The notes beneath the pieces were generated by a model. That model did no database searches, was not told the origin of the DNA, and was given only the letters and a program-made list of their open reading frames with translations. Made by a program: the position numbers and the translations under genes. This document shows positions 1-8,707 of a stretch of DNA of 64,000 nucleotides, in pieces; position 1 is the first letter of the stretch; the number at the start of each line of letters is the position of its first letter. The DNA is from CAZQQU01 sp964595625. Lineage in GTDB: Bacteria; Bacteroidota; Bacteroidia; Flavobacteriales; Flavobacteriaceae. The DNA lies in assembly GCA_964595625.1 (NCBI GenBank), contig CAZQQU010000001.1, positions 368,450-432,449 of the forward strand, given 5' to 3'.

Positions 1-988
1 GAAAATTACCACCCGAGAGTATCAAGTCGTTTGACAAAAAGATATTGGGGTTGTCGGTTACTGAATTAATTTCAGTTTTAAAGGTACGACGAACAAACTC
101 AATGGTATCTTTAGTAGCCCCGTGCACTTGAGGAACACATCGAAAGGAGTACGGATCTTGTACATTTTCTTTCTTTTGTTTAATTAATGTACTTCCTTCC
201 AAAAACTCGGTAATTCGCTCGGCGGTTTTAACCTGTCCTCGATGTGGCCTAGCCAAATGAATTAACGGATTAAAAGGGTCTAAACTTCCTGTGAATGCAT
301 CCAAAGACAAGGCGGCTATAAGATCAGCTTGATAGGATAGTTTGATGCTTTTTAGCAAAATATATATCCCATAAGCACTCATAAATTGAGTACCGTTTAA
401 CAAAGCTAATCCTTCTTTTGCTTGAAGCTTAATAGGTTCCCATTGTAAAATTTTGTACAATTCAGCGGTTGTTATCCGTTTTGATTGATAAAAAACCTCT
501 CCATGACCTATCAGTGGCAAAGATAAATGAGCTAAAGGAGCCAAATCACCTGAAGCACCTAAGCTACCTTGAGTATATACCACCGGAAGTATATCGTGAT
601 TATAAAAATCTACCAAGCGTTCCACTGTAGCCAATTGAACGCCACTGTTCCCATAACTCAACGATTGAATTTTAAATAACAACATCAATCGAACAATTTC
701 CTGAGGGACTAAATCTCCCGTGCCACAGGCATGAGACATTACTAGATTTTCTTGGAGTAACTCCAATTTGTCATTTGAAATCTTGACGTCGCACAACGAG
801 CCAAATCCGGTATTGATTCCGTAAATAGGGGCATCATTGATTTTTAATTTGTCTTGGAGATATTGGTAGGATTTATTGATATTTAAAATAGCTTCGTCGG
901 AAAGAGCTAATTTTTTTTTTTGAAAAATGATTTGATCAACAGTCTTTAAATCAATTACCTGCGTGCTTATATAATGAGAATCTGGCAT
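1..988 (-). CDS. hutH: Histidine ammonia-lyase, partial (C-terminus beyond window)
   Basis: Catalyses non-oxidative deamination of L-histidine to urocanate, the first step of histidine degradation, in the cytoplasm. The first 329 residues are visible; the gene runs off the left edge, so about a third (family length near 500) is missing. The start ATG at 988 opens MPDSHYIST. Residues 56-63 read YGINTGFG, and GSLGASGDLAPL contains the Ala145-Ser146-Gly147 triad that cyclises into the MIO electrophile. Later motifs RCVPQVHGA and SVTDNPNIF are also typical. An 11-A tract near codon 23 stays in frame on reading through, so I see no frameshift. A TAATTTTG box 22 bases upstream may be its own promoter. 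The other hut genes are not in view. The aromatic ammonia-lyase family also includes Phe and Tyr lyases; histidine is preferred from overall similarity. Confidence 0.93.
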   Translation of the reverse strand, partial: MPDSHYISTQVIDLKTVDQIIFQKKKLALSDEAILNINKSYQYLQDKLKINDAPIYGINTGFGSLCDVKISNDKLELLQENLVMSHACGTGDLVPQEIVRLMLLFKIQSLSYGNSGVQLATVERLVDFYNHDILPVVYTQGSLGASGDLAPLAHLSLPLIGHGEVFYQSKRITTAELYKILQWEPIKLQAKEGLALLNGTQFMSAYGIYILLKSIKLSYQADLIAALSLDAFTGSLDPFNPLIHLARPHRGQVKTAERITEFLEGSTLIKQKKENVQDPYSFRCVPQVHGATKDTIEFVRRTFKTEINSVTDNPNIFLSNDLILSGGNF

Positions 989-1009
989 ATTTATCGCAAT
1001 ATATTTTTC

Positions 1010-1017
1010 CAAAATTA
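1010..1017 (-). promoter_or_regulatory. Candidate -7 promoter box of hutH
   Basis: TAATTTTG on the minus strand fits the Bacteroidota TAnnTTTG consensus and lies 22 bases before the hutH start. No TTTG is found 19-21 bases upstream, so this is a half-site only. Confidence 0.35.
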
Positions 1018-1080
1018 CACAATAACTTTGGGAGATAAAAATTTAAATTTACCATCTATCCAAATCAAAATTCTCACCAG

Positions 1081-1428
1081 TTATTCCCATTTTTCATGTT
1101 GTGTACGCTCACTGTCCATCAGTTCTTTAATTTTTTTATCCTCCCAACTTTTTCCCCAAATTACTGATAAACCAAATACGCTCGCCCAATGGCAAAACAC
1201 ACCGATACCCCATAAAAAAGGGATCGTAAAAGTAGATAGTGTAAAAGGAATTTCACTAATCGAGAAATTATTTCTCATTAATAGGATTCCGAAGTTGACC
1301 AAAATATAAACCGTCAAATGAATATAAAACGATTTAATCTCTTCCACTCTTTTAACTGCTTTTTTGTACAAACGACGCTCTTCAGCACTATTTTCAACTG
1401 TTGTTGAATGACTATGATTTACTTCCAT
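1081..1428 (-). CDS. 2TM domain protein
   Basis: A 115-residue protein with two hydrophobic segments (about residues 38-55 and 62-85) between charged ends. The conserved features of the flavobacterial 2TM domain are visible: RVEEIKSFYIHLTVYI, then FLWGIGVFCHW, VFG, and an acidic/basic tail with KIKELM. The ATG at 1428 (MEVNHSHST) overlaps the 3' end of the kinase gene by 10 bases, which fits translational coupling. A longer frame reaching back to 1566 is rejected because its N-terminus looks like out-of-frame kinase sequence. The domain resembles the C-terminal part of the upstream kinase, so the two look like tandem copies. Such proteins usually sit beside LytS/LytTR systems; their function is unknown. 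A membrane role in that signalling system is inferred. Confidence 0.82.
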   Translation of the reverse strand: MEVNHSHSTTVENSAEERRLYKKAVKRVEEIKSFYIHLTVYILVNFGILLMRNNFSISEIPFTLSTFTIPFLWGIGVFCHWASVFGLSVIWGKSWEDKKIKELMDSERTQHEKWE

Positions 1429-2771
1429 TTCTTCATTTTTCTTTGTTGTTCTTTCTCCATAATTTCTTGAATTTTTCGCTGTTCCCAACGAGAACCATAC
1501 CCAAAAACAGTAAATGCATGGATGCTTATTCCTATGCCCCAACCCAATAAGGGAAATAAAAACCATTTATAACCCCAAAATGTAAAATAATTAATGAATA
1601 TCAGAAAGGCCATCACAATAATATAACTAAGCAAATGGCCGTAAAAGTCTTTGATGTCATTGACCCGTTGCTGAGCTCGAGAATACGCTTCTTGGGTACT
1701 ATTGGTATCGGTAGATAAATTTTCCATAGTGGTAATTTTTTTAGTTAATAAAGGTATTTTTACTTGAAAGCTGGTTTCATCTTGAACAATTAAAACCTGT
1801 CGATCAGTGGCTAACTTGTATCGGTCAGCAATGTTTTGGAGCCCCACTCCTTTTCTACTCGTAAAAGCTTCTTTTTTTTGTAAATTATTTTTTACTACCA
1901 AATAATTATCCTCCTCATAAATATGAATATGTAAAGGATTATTTTCACTGACTATATTGTGTTTGATAGTGTTCTCCAGCAACAATTGCAGGGAAAGTGG
2001 TACCACCTTTGAATCTACCAGCTGCAATTGTTGGGGCAATGTATAGGTAATGCTGTTCTCAAACCTAATTTTTAGTAAATCCATATACTCGCGAGCAAAA
2101 TCAAGTTCCTCCTCCACCAACACTAATTCTTTGTTTTTTTGTTCCAGCACATAGCGGTATATTTTGGATAACGAATTTGTAAATTTTTGTGCTGTTTCCG
2201 GTTGTTCGTCAATCAGCGAACTCAAAACATTAAGACTGTTAAATAAAAAGTGGGGATCAATTTGATTTTTTAAGCTCTCAAATTGTGCTGAGGCATTACC
2301 GGCAATAATTTGCTGTTTTTTGACCTTGTTTTCCTGAATTTTTTTATAGAAATAAAATGCATGAAAAAACAACGAAATAACCAGCGTAATCAATATAGTG
2401 ATAAAGTAAAACCGAGGGCTTTCCGTATTTATAAAATTCTCAACTGTAAATCCTAAGAATAGTATTTTATGTACTATTCGGATACAAAACATAGTAAGTA
2501 AGGTAAGTAACATCGAGCCTACAAAACCTACTAATAGTCGGATGTTTGATTTTTTATTGGAAGAAAATCGCTTTTCAAGCACATAAAAAAATAGTGCGTT
2601 TACCAATGCGAGGGGTGTACTGTAAAGTATATAGAGAGTGGCTTCCCACAACCAGGTTTCTCTAGTCGGTAACGCATAATCTGATAAATATCGAAAAGCG
2701 ACATCCAGCCCAAATAAAAGCAATCCTATCAAGGTACCTACACCTACTATTTTTAAAATATATTTAATCAT
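1419..2771 (-). CDS. LytS-family sensor histidine kinase fused to a C-terminal 2TM domain
   Basis: A membrane sensor kinase of 450 residues. The N-terminal 145 residues hold about four membrane helices. The phosphoacceptor region follows, LKNQIDPHFLFNSLN, with His174. The ATP-binding lobe has the N-box LLLENTIKHN and the glycine box GVGLQNIADR. The kinase part ends near residue 345, and a 2TM domain (about 362-450; RVNDIKDFYGHLLSY, GWGIGISIHAF) continues in the same frame. ATG 2771 overlaps the stop of the upstream gene as ATGA, preferred over a TTG at 2780. An internal ATG at 1727 could also give a free 2TM protein. The usual partner, a LytTR response regulator, is not next to it: the next genes are another 2TM protein and hutH. 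The signal sensed is unknown. Confidence 0.9.
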   Translation of the reverse strand: MIKYILKIVGVGTLIGLLLFGLDVAFRYLSDYALPTRETWLWEATLYILYSTPLALVNALFFYVLEKRFSSNKKSNIRLLVGFVGSMLLTLLTMFCIRIVHKILFLGFTVENFINTESPRFYFITILITLVISLFFHAFYFYKKIQENKVKKQQIIAGNASAQFESLKNQIDPHFLFNSLNVLSSLIDEQPETAQKFTNSLSKIYRYVLEQKNKELVLVEEELDFAREYMDLLKIRFENSITYTLPQQLQLVDSKVVPLSLQLLLENTIKHNIVSENNPLHIHIYEEDNYLVVKNNLQKKEAFTSRKGVGLQNIADRYKLATDRQVLIVQDETSFQVKIPLLTKKITTMENLSTDTNSTQEAYSRAQQRVNDIKDFYGHLLSYIIVMAFLIFINYFTFWGYKWFLFPLLGWGIGISIHAFTVFGYGSRWEQRKIQEIMEKEQQRKMKKWK

Positions 2772-3394
2772 TTTTGACAACTTTGAGCAATTACCTGTTG
2801 AAAATGTTCTTTACCCCAACTGGGATAGAACGGAACCTGGACCTTAAATTTATCAAAAAGAACTATAGATTGTTTCAATTGGTCACAAATAATAGATATG
2901 TCACCACCCATATAGGGAGCACTTTCTAGATCAAAGTGTATACGGGAGCAAACCACTCGGGGATTTTCGGGTTCCATTTGTAGGGCTTGAGCATATAAAG
3001 CATGAATCTGTGGTGTCAACTTCATAGCATTATTCATCGGATCATGAGCCACCCAAGCTGTATGTATCAAAGCTTGTAGTACCAATAATTCGGCATTAAT
3101 TTTGTGGTTTTTTAAAACTTCATCCAGACTTTGTTGAGCTTCTGTAAGAAGTCGGTTAACTTGCTGAATATCTTTTAAATAAAAAGTGGTGGTAGTAGGA
3201 ACCAATGCCGCATAGTAACCAGGTAACCAACTATCTTTTTCGCTTTGAGCTAGTTGGTTAAAAAGTGCTGTAGCTTGTTCGGGTTGGTTGGCTTCCCACA
3301 AAGCAAAGGCTCGCTCCATAGTCTCCGTGTACGGATTTTGTGCGTTCATTAAAAAAGACAACAACAGGGTCATAAAAACTAATTTTTTTTTCAT
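2768..3394 (-). CDS. Secreted TPR-like protein in histidine-kinase operon
   Basis: A 208-residue exported protein. The start is set at ATG 3394 because MKKKLVFMTLLLSFLMNAQ is a clean signal peptide; a frame reaching to 3511 adds residues with no export signal. The mature part begins with a helical repeat (MERAFALWEANQPEQATALFNQLAQ), and a second such segment appears around HALYAQALQMEPENPRVV, suggesting TPR-type helices. It lies directly upstream of the histidine kinase and overlaps it by ATGA, so both are likely made from one mRNA. A periplasmic scaffold or ligand-related role for the kinase is inference. I do not recognise a named family. Confidence 0.75.
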   Translation of the reverse strand: MKKKLVFMTLLLSFLMNAQNPYTETMERAFALWEANQPEQATALFNQLAQSEKDSWLPGYYAALVPTTTTFYLKDIQQVNRLLTEAQQSLDEVLKNHKINAELLVLQALIHTAWVAHDPMNNAMKLTPQIHALYAQALQMEPENPRVVCSRIHFDLESAPYMGGDISIICDQLKQSIVLFDKFKVQVPFYPSWGKEHFQQVIAQSCQK

Positions 3395-3487
3395 AATAAA
3401 AGGTTTTAAAAAGTTTATAATTCTAGGAATGAGGACAAAATTCGATGCTTCGGGTTGGGGATTCAAAAAATACTGACCCAGTTGTAA

Positions 3488-3495
3488 TAATTTTG
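3488..3495 (+). promoter_or_regulatory. Candidate -7 promoter box of ECF sigma gene
   Basis: TAATTTTG matches TAnnTTTG. A transcript from it would begin near 3500, after the earliest possible in-frame start (3498), which supports the later TTG start at 3555. No matching -33 TTTG is visible. Confidence 0.35.
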
Positions 3496-3554
3496 GGATG
3501 AACTGTAACATTTTATATCTTTCAGCTACTTATCATTCACTAACAAAGACCAAT

Positions 3555-4049
3555 TTGAGTAAAGACTTAGAACATAGCTTTGTAAGCCTTTTAGAGGAAA
3601 ATCAAAACATTGTACATAAAATCTGTAGGTTATATACCAATAACCAAGATTCACACAATGATTTGTTTCAAGAAATTACTATACAACTGTGGAAGGCCTA
3701 TCCTAAATACCGAGGGGATTCAAAATTTAGTACTTGGATGTATCGCGTAGGATTAAATACAGCCATTACTTTGTATCGTAAATCTAAGAGAGACATTAAA
3801 ACTCAGGATTTTGAAAATGTCAATTTTAGAATAGCTTCGGAAGAGTATGACCCCAGTACCGAAGAACACTTAAAACTGATGTACGATGCCGTGAGGCAAC
3901 TCAATGACATTGATAAAGCCTTAGTCTTTTTGTATTTAGAAGATAAGAATTATAAAGAAATTGCTCAAACCCTTGGTATTACCGAAGTGAATGCCCGCGT
4001 AAAAATGAACCGCATTAAAGACAAATTAAAAAGTATAATCAATCCATAA
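3555..4049 (+). CDS. ECF-type RNA polymerase sigma factor
   Basis: A sigma-70 family factor of the extracytoplasmic-function group, about 164 residues. Region 2 is seen in NDLFQEITIQLWKAYPKY followed by FSTWMYRVGLNTAI, the -10 recognition and core-binding helices. Region 4 is the helix-turn-helix YKEIAQTLGITEVNARVKMNRI near the C-terminus. The start is uncertain: TTG at 3555 gives MSKDLEHSFVSLLEENQ, which fits the family N-terminus, while an upstream start at 3498 adds 19 atypical residues. A membrane protein gene starts 3 bases after its stop, in the position where such sigma factors often have a regulatory partner. The target regulon cannot be read from this window. Confidence 0.9.
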   Translation: MSKDLEHSFVSLLEENQNIVHKICRLYTNNQDSHNDLFQEITIQLWKAYPKYRGDSKFSTWMYRVGLNTAITLYRKSKRDIKTQDFENVNFRIASEEYDPSTEEHLKLMYDAVRQLNDIDKALVFLYLEDKNYKEIAQTLGITEVNARVKMNRIKDKLKSIINP

Positions 4050-4052
4050 CCT

Positions 4053-4700
4053 ATGGCAGACGAACTGGAAATATTGAAATCTGACTGGAAAAAAAGGCAG
4101 CAAAATCTTCCTAAGCTTAGCTATAATGAGATTTATAAAATGCTCTATAAGAAATCTACTACCATTGTGAAGTGGATCTTTATTATTAGTATTGCTGAAC
4201 TTATTTTCTGGACCTCCTTGTCTCTCATTACACCACAATCTACCCATGAAGTACTAGATTTATTGGGACTTACCAAATACTTAATGATTTTCAATATTAT
4301 ACACTATATCATATTTATTGGTTTTATCGTAGTTTTCTTTAAAAATTACGCATCTATAAAAGTTACAGACAATACCAAACAACTGATGGCTAGCATTTTA
4401 AAAACTAGAAAAACCGTGCGATACTTTGTAATATACAATGTAACTGGTTTTGCCTTGTTGTTGATTCTTCTCAATTTATTATACTACTTTCAAGGTGATT
4501 TACTGTTTGAATATTTTTCGCAAGAAAATGGGGTCGCCTACCAAGATAAAGAAACCTTTATGCTTTCATTTTATATCGTCAATATAATTTTCGGCATCGT
4601 TATGCTTGGTTTGGTATTGCTTTTCTATCGAATTGTCTATGGTATTTTCTTAAAAAGACTTAAAAAGAACTATAACGAATTAGCAAAAATTGAAATCTAA
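4053..4700 (+). CDS. Membrane protein coupled to ECF sigma factor (possible regulator)
   Basis: A 215-residue protein with a short charged cytoplasmic head (MADELEILKSDWKKRQQNLPKLSY) and about four hydrophobic helices near residues 37-57, 70-96, 125-146 and 170-195. It starts three bases after the sigma factor stop, so the two are almost certainly co-expressed. Pairs of this kind are common in Flavobacteriia. The head could hold the sigma factor at the membrane, but I see no recognisable anti-sigma domain (no zinc-binding HxxxCxxC), so an anti-sigma role is inference from position only. Confidence 0.8.
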   Translation: MADELEILKSDWKKRQQNLPKLSYNEIYKMLYKKSTTIVKWIFIISIAELIFWTSLSLITPQSTHEVLDLLGLTKYLMIFNIIHYIIFIGFIVVFFKNYASIKVTDNTKQLMASILKTRKTVRYFVIYNVTGFALLLILLNLLYYFQGDLLFEYFSQENGVAYQDKETFMLSFYIVNIIFGIVMLGLVLLFYRIVYGIFLKRLKKNYNELAKIEI

Positions 4701-4733
4701 AATCTGTTTCAAACCTAAAATTTACTTCCACCT

Positions 4734-6623
4734 ATGAAAAAATTATTCTTGCTCACCGTTGTTTTTGGATGGTTGGTAGCCTGTAAACAGCCTGCACCTA
4801 CGACTCCTGAAATAGGACGCTATACCATCGAACAATTCATGGACAACGAGTCGGTGATGGGAAGTGGCCTTTCGCCAGACAAAACCAAATTGTTGGTAAC
4901 CAGTAACCGATCGGGAATTTTTAATATGTACAACATAGATGTAGCCACGGGTGAATACACCACATTAACCCAATCGGATTCTGCCTCGGTATATGCCATC
5001 TCCTATTTCCCTGCTGACGAAAGAATTTTATTTAGAATGGATGGCAACGGCGATGAAATTTACAAACTGTTTGTCAAAGACGGTGAGAACATTACCCGGT
5101 TAACACCCGCTGAAAATGTACGCGCCTTATTCTATGGTTGGTCTTCCGATGATACCGGTTTTTATTATGCCACCAACCAAAGAGATCCACGTCTGATGGA
5201 TATTTATAAAATGGATATTGAAACTTTTACACCTACCTTATTGTTTCAGAATGATGGTAGCTATGATTTTGGAGGTATTTCTCATAATGAGAAATTCATA
5301 GCCCTCTCCAAATCGTTAAATACTAACGATTCGGATTTGTTTTTATACGAATTGGCAACCGGTGAATACATTCCTATCAACCCAGAAAAAAGCGGAAATA
5401 CCGCCCAAGGTTTTACTTTAGACGGACGTTATTTTTATTATACCACCGATGCTAATAATGAATTTTCGTATTTGATGAAATACGATCTTGAAACCAAAAG
5501 CTCTCAAAAGATAGTAGAAAAAAATTGGGATATTTTAGGGATGAGTTTTACTAAAAATGAAAAATACCAAGTTCTTTTTATCAATGAAGATGCAGCCAAC
5601 ACTCTTGAAATCATTGAAACCGCCACGGGAAAGCACTTAGAACTACCCACCTTTGAAAATGCTTTTATCACGGGTATTCAATTTTCCGATGACGAAACTA
5701 CGGCTATTCTATACGTAGGTGGTTCACACACCCCCACCAATATCTATTTATACCAATTAGAAACCAAGACCTTAACCCAATTAACGGATGTTTTAAACAA
5801 AGCCATTAATCCCGATGATTTGGTGGCAGCTACTGTTATTCGTTATCCCTCTTTTGACGGATTAGAAATTCCGGCCATTTACTACAGACCTCATACCGCT
5901 TCAGCGGATCAGCCGGTACCTGCCTTGGTTTGGGTACACGGTGGCCCCGGAGGACAGTCTCGGTTAAACTTTAGTTCTATGATACAATACCTAGTCAATA
6001 ACGATTATGCCATCCTAGCGGTCAATAATCGTGGTAGCAGTGGTTATGGAAAAACTTTCTTCCAAATGGACGACCAAAATCATGGTGATAAGGATTTAAA
6101 AGATTGTATCGAAGGAAAAAATTGGTTGGCTCAACAACCCGAAATTGATTCCGAAAAAATTGGAATTATTGGAGGATCCTACGGCGGTTTTATGACTATG
6201 GCTGCCCTCACTTTTGCGCCAGAAGAATTTGAAGTTGGCGTAAATATTTACGGAGTGACCAATTGGCTTCGTACCTTAAAAAATATCCCGCCTTGGTGGG
6301 AATCCTTTCGAGAGGCACTCTACTTAGAAATGGGAAATCCCCACACCCAAGACAGTATCCGACTACACGCTATATCGCCTTTGTTTCATACCCATAATGT
6401 TACCAAACCCCTGATGGTGTTACAAGGAGCCACTGACCCTCGGGTACTACAAGTAGAATCGGATGAAATTGTAGAAAATGTACGTAAAAATGGCGTGCCG
6501 GTTGAATATTTACTTTTCGAAGACGAAGGTCACGGTTTTGTTAAAAAGGAAAATCAAATCAAAGCTTATGAGAGTATTGTTGAATTTTTAGATACATATT
6601 TGAAAAAAAAGACAGTTGAATAA
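4734..6623 (+). CDS. S9 family peptidase lipoprotein (prolyl oligopeptidase-like)
   Basis: A serine peptidase of 629 residues. It has a lipobox (LVAC, Cys17), so it should be anchored in a membrane facing the periplasm. Residues about 35-355 form a WD40-like beta-propeller with repeated strands (for example LSPDKTKLLVTSNRSG and DIYKMDIET). The alpha/beta-hydrolase domain follows from about 365, with the oxyanion region WVHGGPGGQ. The catalytic triad is readable: Ser482 in GGSYGGFM, Asp568 in GATDPRV, and His600 in DEGHGF. It likely trims short, possibly proline-containing peptides; exact specificity is unclear. It lies 33 bases after the sigma-partner gene and could share its transcript. Confidence 0.93.
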   Translation: MKKLFLLTVVFGWLVACKQPAPTTPEIGRYTIEQFMDNESVMGSGLSPDKTKLLVTSNRSGIFNMYNIDVATGEYTTLTQSDSASVYAISYFPADERILFRMDGNGDEIYKLFVKDGENITRLTPAENVRALFYGWSSDDTGFYYATNQRDPRLMDIYKMDIETFTPTLLFQNDGSYDFGGISHNEKFIALSKSLNTNDSDLFLYELATGEYIPINPEKSGNTAQGFTLDGRYFYYTTDANNEFSYLMKYDLETKSSQKIVEKNWDILGMSFTKNEKYQVLFINEDAANTLEIIETATGKHLELPTFENAFITGIQFSDDETTAILYVGGSHTPTNIYLYQLETKTLTQLTDVLNKAINPDDLVAATVIRYPSFDGLEIPAIYYRPHTASADQPVPALVWVHGGPGGQSRLNFSSMIQYLVNNDYAILAVNNRGSSGYGKTFFQMDDQNHGDKDLKDCIEGKNWLAQQPEIDSEKIGIIGGSYGGFMTMAALTFAPEEFEVGVNIYGVTNWLRTLKNIPPWWESFREALYLEMGNPHTQDSIRLHAISPLFHTHNVTKPLMVLQGATDPRVLQVESDEIVENVRKNGVPVEYLLFEDEGHGFVKKENQIKAYESIVEFLDTYLKKKTVE

Positions 6624-6654
6624 TTGTATTCCCAAGCATAAAACCGTATTTTAG
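6624..6654 (+). promoter_or_regulatory. Near-consensus promoter of superoxide dismutase gene
   Basis: TTG (6624-6626), a 20-base spacer and TATTTTAG (6647-6654), which differs from TAnnTTTG at one position. It overlaps no gene and lies 9 bases before the start, so the transcript leader would be very short. Confidence 0.35.
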
Positions 6655-6663
6655 CCTAAAAAG

Positions 6664-7263
6664 ATGTCTATTATGAAAAATTTAAAATCCGGAATATGGG
6701 CTGTCAGCCTAGTGCTGTTACTTGCCTCTTGCAAAAACGATAAGAAAACAGATGCAGATTCTGACGCTGCTACCACTCCTGATACTGAAGTAAAAAATGA
6801 TCAGGAAAAACCTAAACTGGCCTATGTCAACTTAGAAGCACGAAGTGGTACCAAAGCCATGGGAAAAGCAGAATTTAAAGAACAAAATGGTGTTGTAAGT
6901 TTATATGCTGAAATCATCAATTTAGAACCCGGAACTCACGCCATACATATACACGAATTTTCAGATTGCTCTGCCGAAGATGGTTCTTCTGCAGGTGGGC
7001 ACTGGAATCCTACTTTTGAGAAACACGGTAAATGGGGAGACCCCGAAGGTTATCACCGAGGTGATATCGGTAATTTTACCGCAGATGAAAATGGTAAAAT
7101 GGTCGTGAAATTTGAAACTGATCAGTGGTGCATCGATTGTGACGACCCAACTAAAAACATAGTTGGTAAATCAATTATCGTTCACACGGACCCAGACGAT
7201 TATGTTTCGCAACCTACTGGAAATGCCGGAGGTCGGGTAAGTTGTGGTGGTATTATTAAATAA
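6664..7263 (+). CDS. sodC: Cu/Zn superoxide dismutase lipoprotein
   Basis: Converts superoxide to oxygen and hydrogen peroxide outside the cytoplasm. The 199-residue precursor has a lipobox (LLASC, Cys23) and an acidic linker before the SOD domain. All metal ligands are present: copper His95, His97, His113 and His174; zinc His113, His121, His131 and Asp134. The structural disulfide pair is Cys102 and Cys194, and the conserved arginine is in GGRVSCGG. An oddity is an extra CxxC (Cys156-Ile-Asp-Cys159) in a loop before the last copper ligand. The start may be ATG 6664 or ATG 6673; both keep the signal peptide. A hairpin terminator follows. Confidence 0.96.
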   Translation: MSIMKNLKSGIWAVSLVLLLASCKNDKKTDADSDAATTPDTEVKNDQEKPKLAYVNLEARSGTKAMGKAEFKEQNGVVSLYAEIINLEPGTHAIHIHEFSDCSAEDGSSAGGHWNPTFEKHGKWGDPEGYHRGDIGNFTADENGKMVVKFETDQWCIDCDDPTKNIVGKSIIVHTDPDDYVSQPTGNAGGRVSCGGIIK

Positions 7264-7325
7264 TCACGAGCTTGCTCAACGACTTTTAGCATAAACAAAC
7301 TAAAGATAATTTATCTATAAAAAAT

Positions 7326-7351
7326 AAAAGGCTACGTTAAGTAGCCTTTTT
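7326..7351. terminator. Bidirectional terminator between sodC and mechanosensitive channel gene
   Basis: A perfect 10-bp stem (AAAAGGCTAC / GTAGCCTTTT) with loop GTTAA. It has A-rich and T-rich flanks on both sides and sits between two convergent genes. Confidence 0.85.
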
Positions 7352-7367
7352 ATATTTTCAATAAACT

Positions 7368-8669
7368 TTATTCTTTAGAGTCTGATTGCTTGGCTTGTAC
7401 CCACATCCGTATATCATCTGAGGCAGGAGATTCAAATACTTCCAAGTCAAAATATTTTATAACCGCCAATAGGTGATCAAAAATATCAGACATTACATTT
7501 TCGTATGTAGCCCAGCGCACATCGCCTACAAACATATACAGCTCTAAAGGCAATCCGTATTGGGTGGGTTGCAATTGCCTGACCAGCAAAGTCATATCGG
7601 TACGTATCAACGGATGATTTTGAACCATCTGGTTAATATATTGGCGAAACAAGCCTACATTGGTCATATTTCGACCATTAACCGGCATACTTCGGTCGGC
7701 CTGAGTTTTGGCATTGTACTCGTCAATTTGTGCTTGACGCTCCTCTATATACGATTTGAGCAACTGAATTTTAGTCAATTCCTGAATCTCTTTTTCGGTT
7801 AAAAACCGTATAGAAGATATTTTAATGTTGATGGCTCTTTTAATTCTTCGCCCACCGGTTTCTTGCATACCTCGCCAATTCTTAAAGGAATCAGTAATCA
7901 AATAGTAAGTAGGAATGGTCGAAATGGTTTTGTCCCAATTTTGAATTTTTACAGTATTTAAATTAATCTCAATCACATCGCCATCCGCTCCGTATTTGGG
8001 CATTTCAATCCAGTCTCCCACCCGCACCATATCGTTGGTTGACACTTGAATACTTGCTACAAAGCCTAAGATGGTATCTTTAAAAACTAACATTAACACC
8101 GCAGACATCGCACCAAATGCGCCTAAAAACGCCCAAGGAGATTGGCCGGATATTAAGGAAAAAATTACTACACCTGCAACGAAGAACAAAAGGATGACCG
8201 CCACTTGTAAATAACTATCCAAGGGTTTATCCTGAAACTCTTTTTTGCTTTGCAAGGTATCCCGAATAGCTCGGAATACGCCGCGCAATACCAATACCCA
8301 GCCAACGACTAGGGCTATTTGGAGAACGGTAGTAGCTAAAGAAATAAACTCGGGAAAATCCACAAAGATGGTAGGAATCATACCCAATAGTAAAAACAAC
8401 GGAACGATACGTGCCAAATGCAGTAATACTTTGTTTTTAAGCAAGTAATCGTCAAATTTTATGGGTGTTTTTTGAAACGCTTTCGCTAAAAAATTAAGGA
8501 GGATTCTTCGAATGATTACCGTCATTAACCAAAGTGTGAGTATCCCTAAACCCAGCATGATAAAAAGGGTAATCAAATTTAATGAACCGGAACTCACTCC
8601 CCAATTTGACAAAGTATCACGAATAAAATCAACAACCCAATCGGCTTTAGTTGTAAGTATCATTGGCAT
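7368..8669 (-). CDS. MscS-family mechanosensitive ion channel
   Basis: A channel that releases solutes when membrane tension rises, protecting against osmotic downshock; about 433 residues. Four to five hydrophobic segments lie in the first 190 residues, and the pore-lining helix is the Gly/Ala-rich stretch around AFLGAFGAMSAVLMLVFKDTI. The beta domain follows (VRVGDWIEMPKYGADGDVIEINLNTV). The C-terminal cytoplasmic region has an insertion rich in charged residues, as in the larger YbdG-like members rather than the small 280-residue MscS. The start is ATG 8669 or 8663; a TTG at 8672 is less likely. A TATTTTTG box lies at 8715-8708. Confidence 0.92.
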   Translation of the reverse strand: MPMILTTKADWVVDFIRDTLSNWGVSSGSLNLITLFIMLGLGILTLWLMTVIIRRILLNFLAKAFQKTPIKFDDYLLKNKVLLHLARIVPLFLLLGMIPTIFVDFPEFISLATTVLQIALVVGWVLVLRGVFRAIRDTLQSKKEFQDKPLDSYLQVAVILLFFVAGVVIFSLISGQSPWAFLGAFGAMSAVLMLVFKDTILGFVASIQVSTNDMVRVGDWIEMPKYGADGDVIEINLNTVKIQNWDKTISTIPTYYLITDSFKNWRGMQETGGRRIKRAINIKISSIRFLTEKEIQELTKIQLLKSYIEERQAQIDEYNAKTQADRSMPVNGRNMTNVGLFRQYINQMVQNHPLIRTDMTLLVRQLQPTQYGLPLELYMFVGDVRWATYENVMSDIFDHLLAVIKYFDLEVFESPASDDIRMWVQAKQSDSKE

Positions 8670-8707
8670 CAAAATTTTTATTTTGTTGGTTTCATGGTTA
8701 AGAACTA

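Noticed and set aside
901..925. Possible frameshift in hutH at an 11-A tract
   Set aside because: Reading through in frame gives continuous family-typical sequence on both sides.
974..1309. A 111-residue plus-strand frame
   Set aside because: It lies across the hutH start and antisense to the 2TM gene; the 2TM gene has family motifs, this frame has none.
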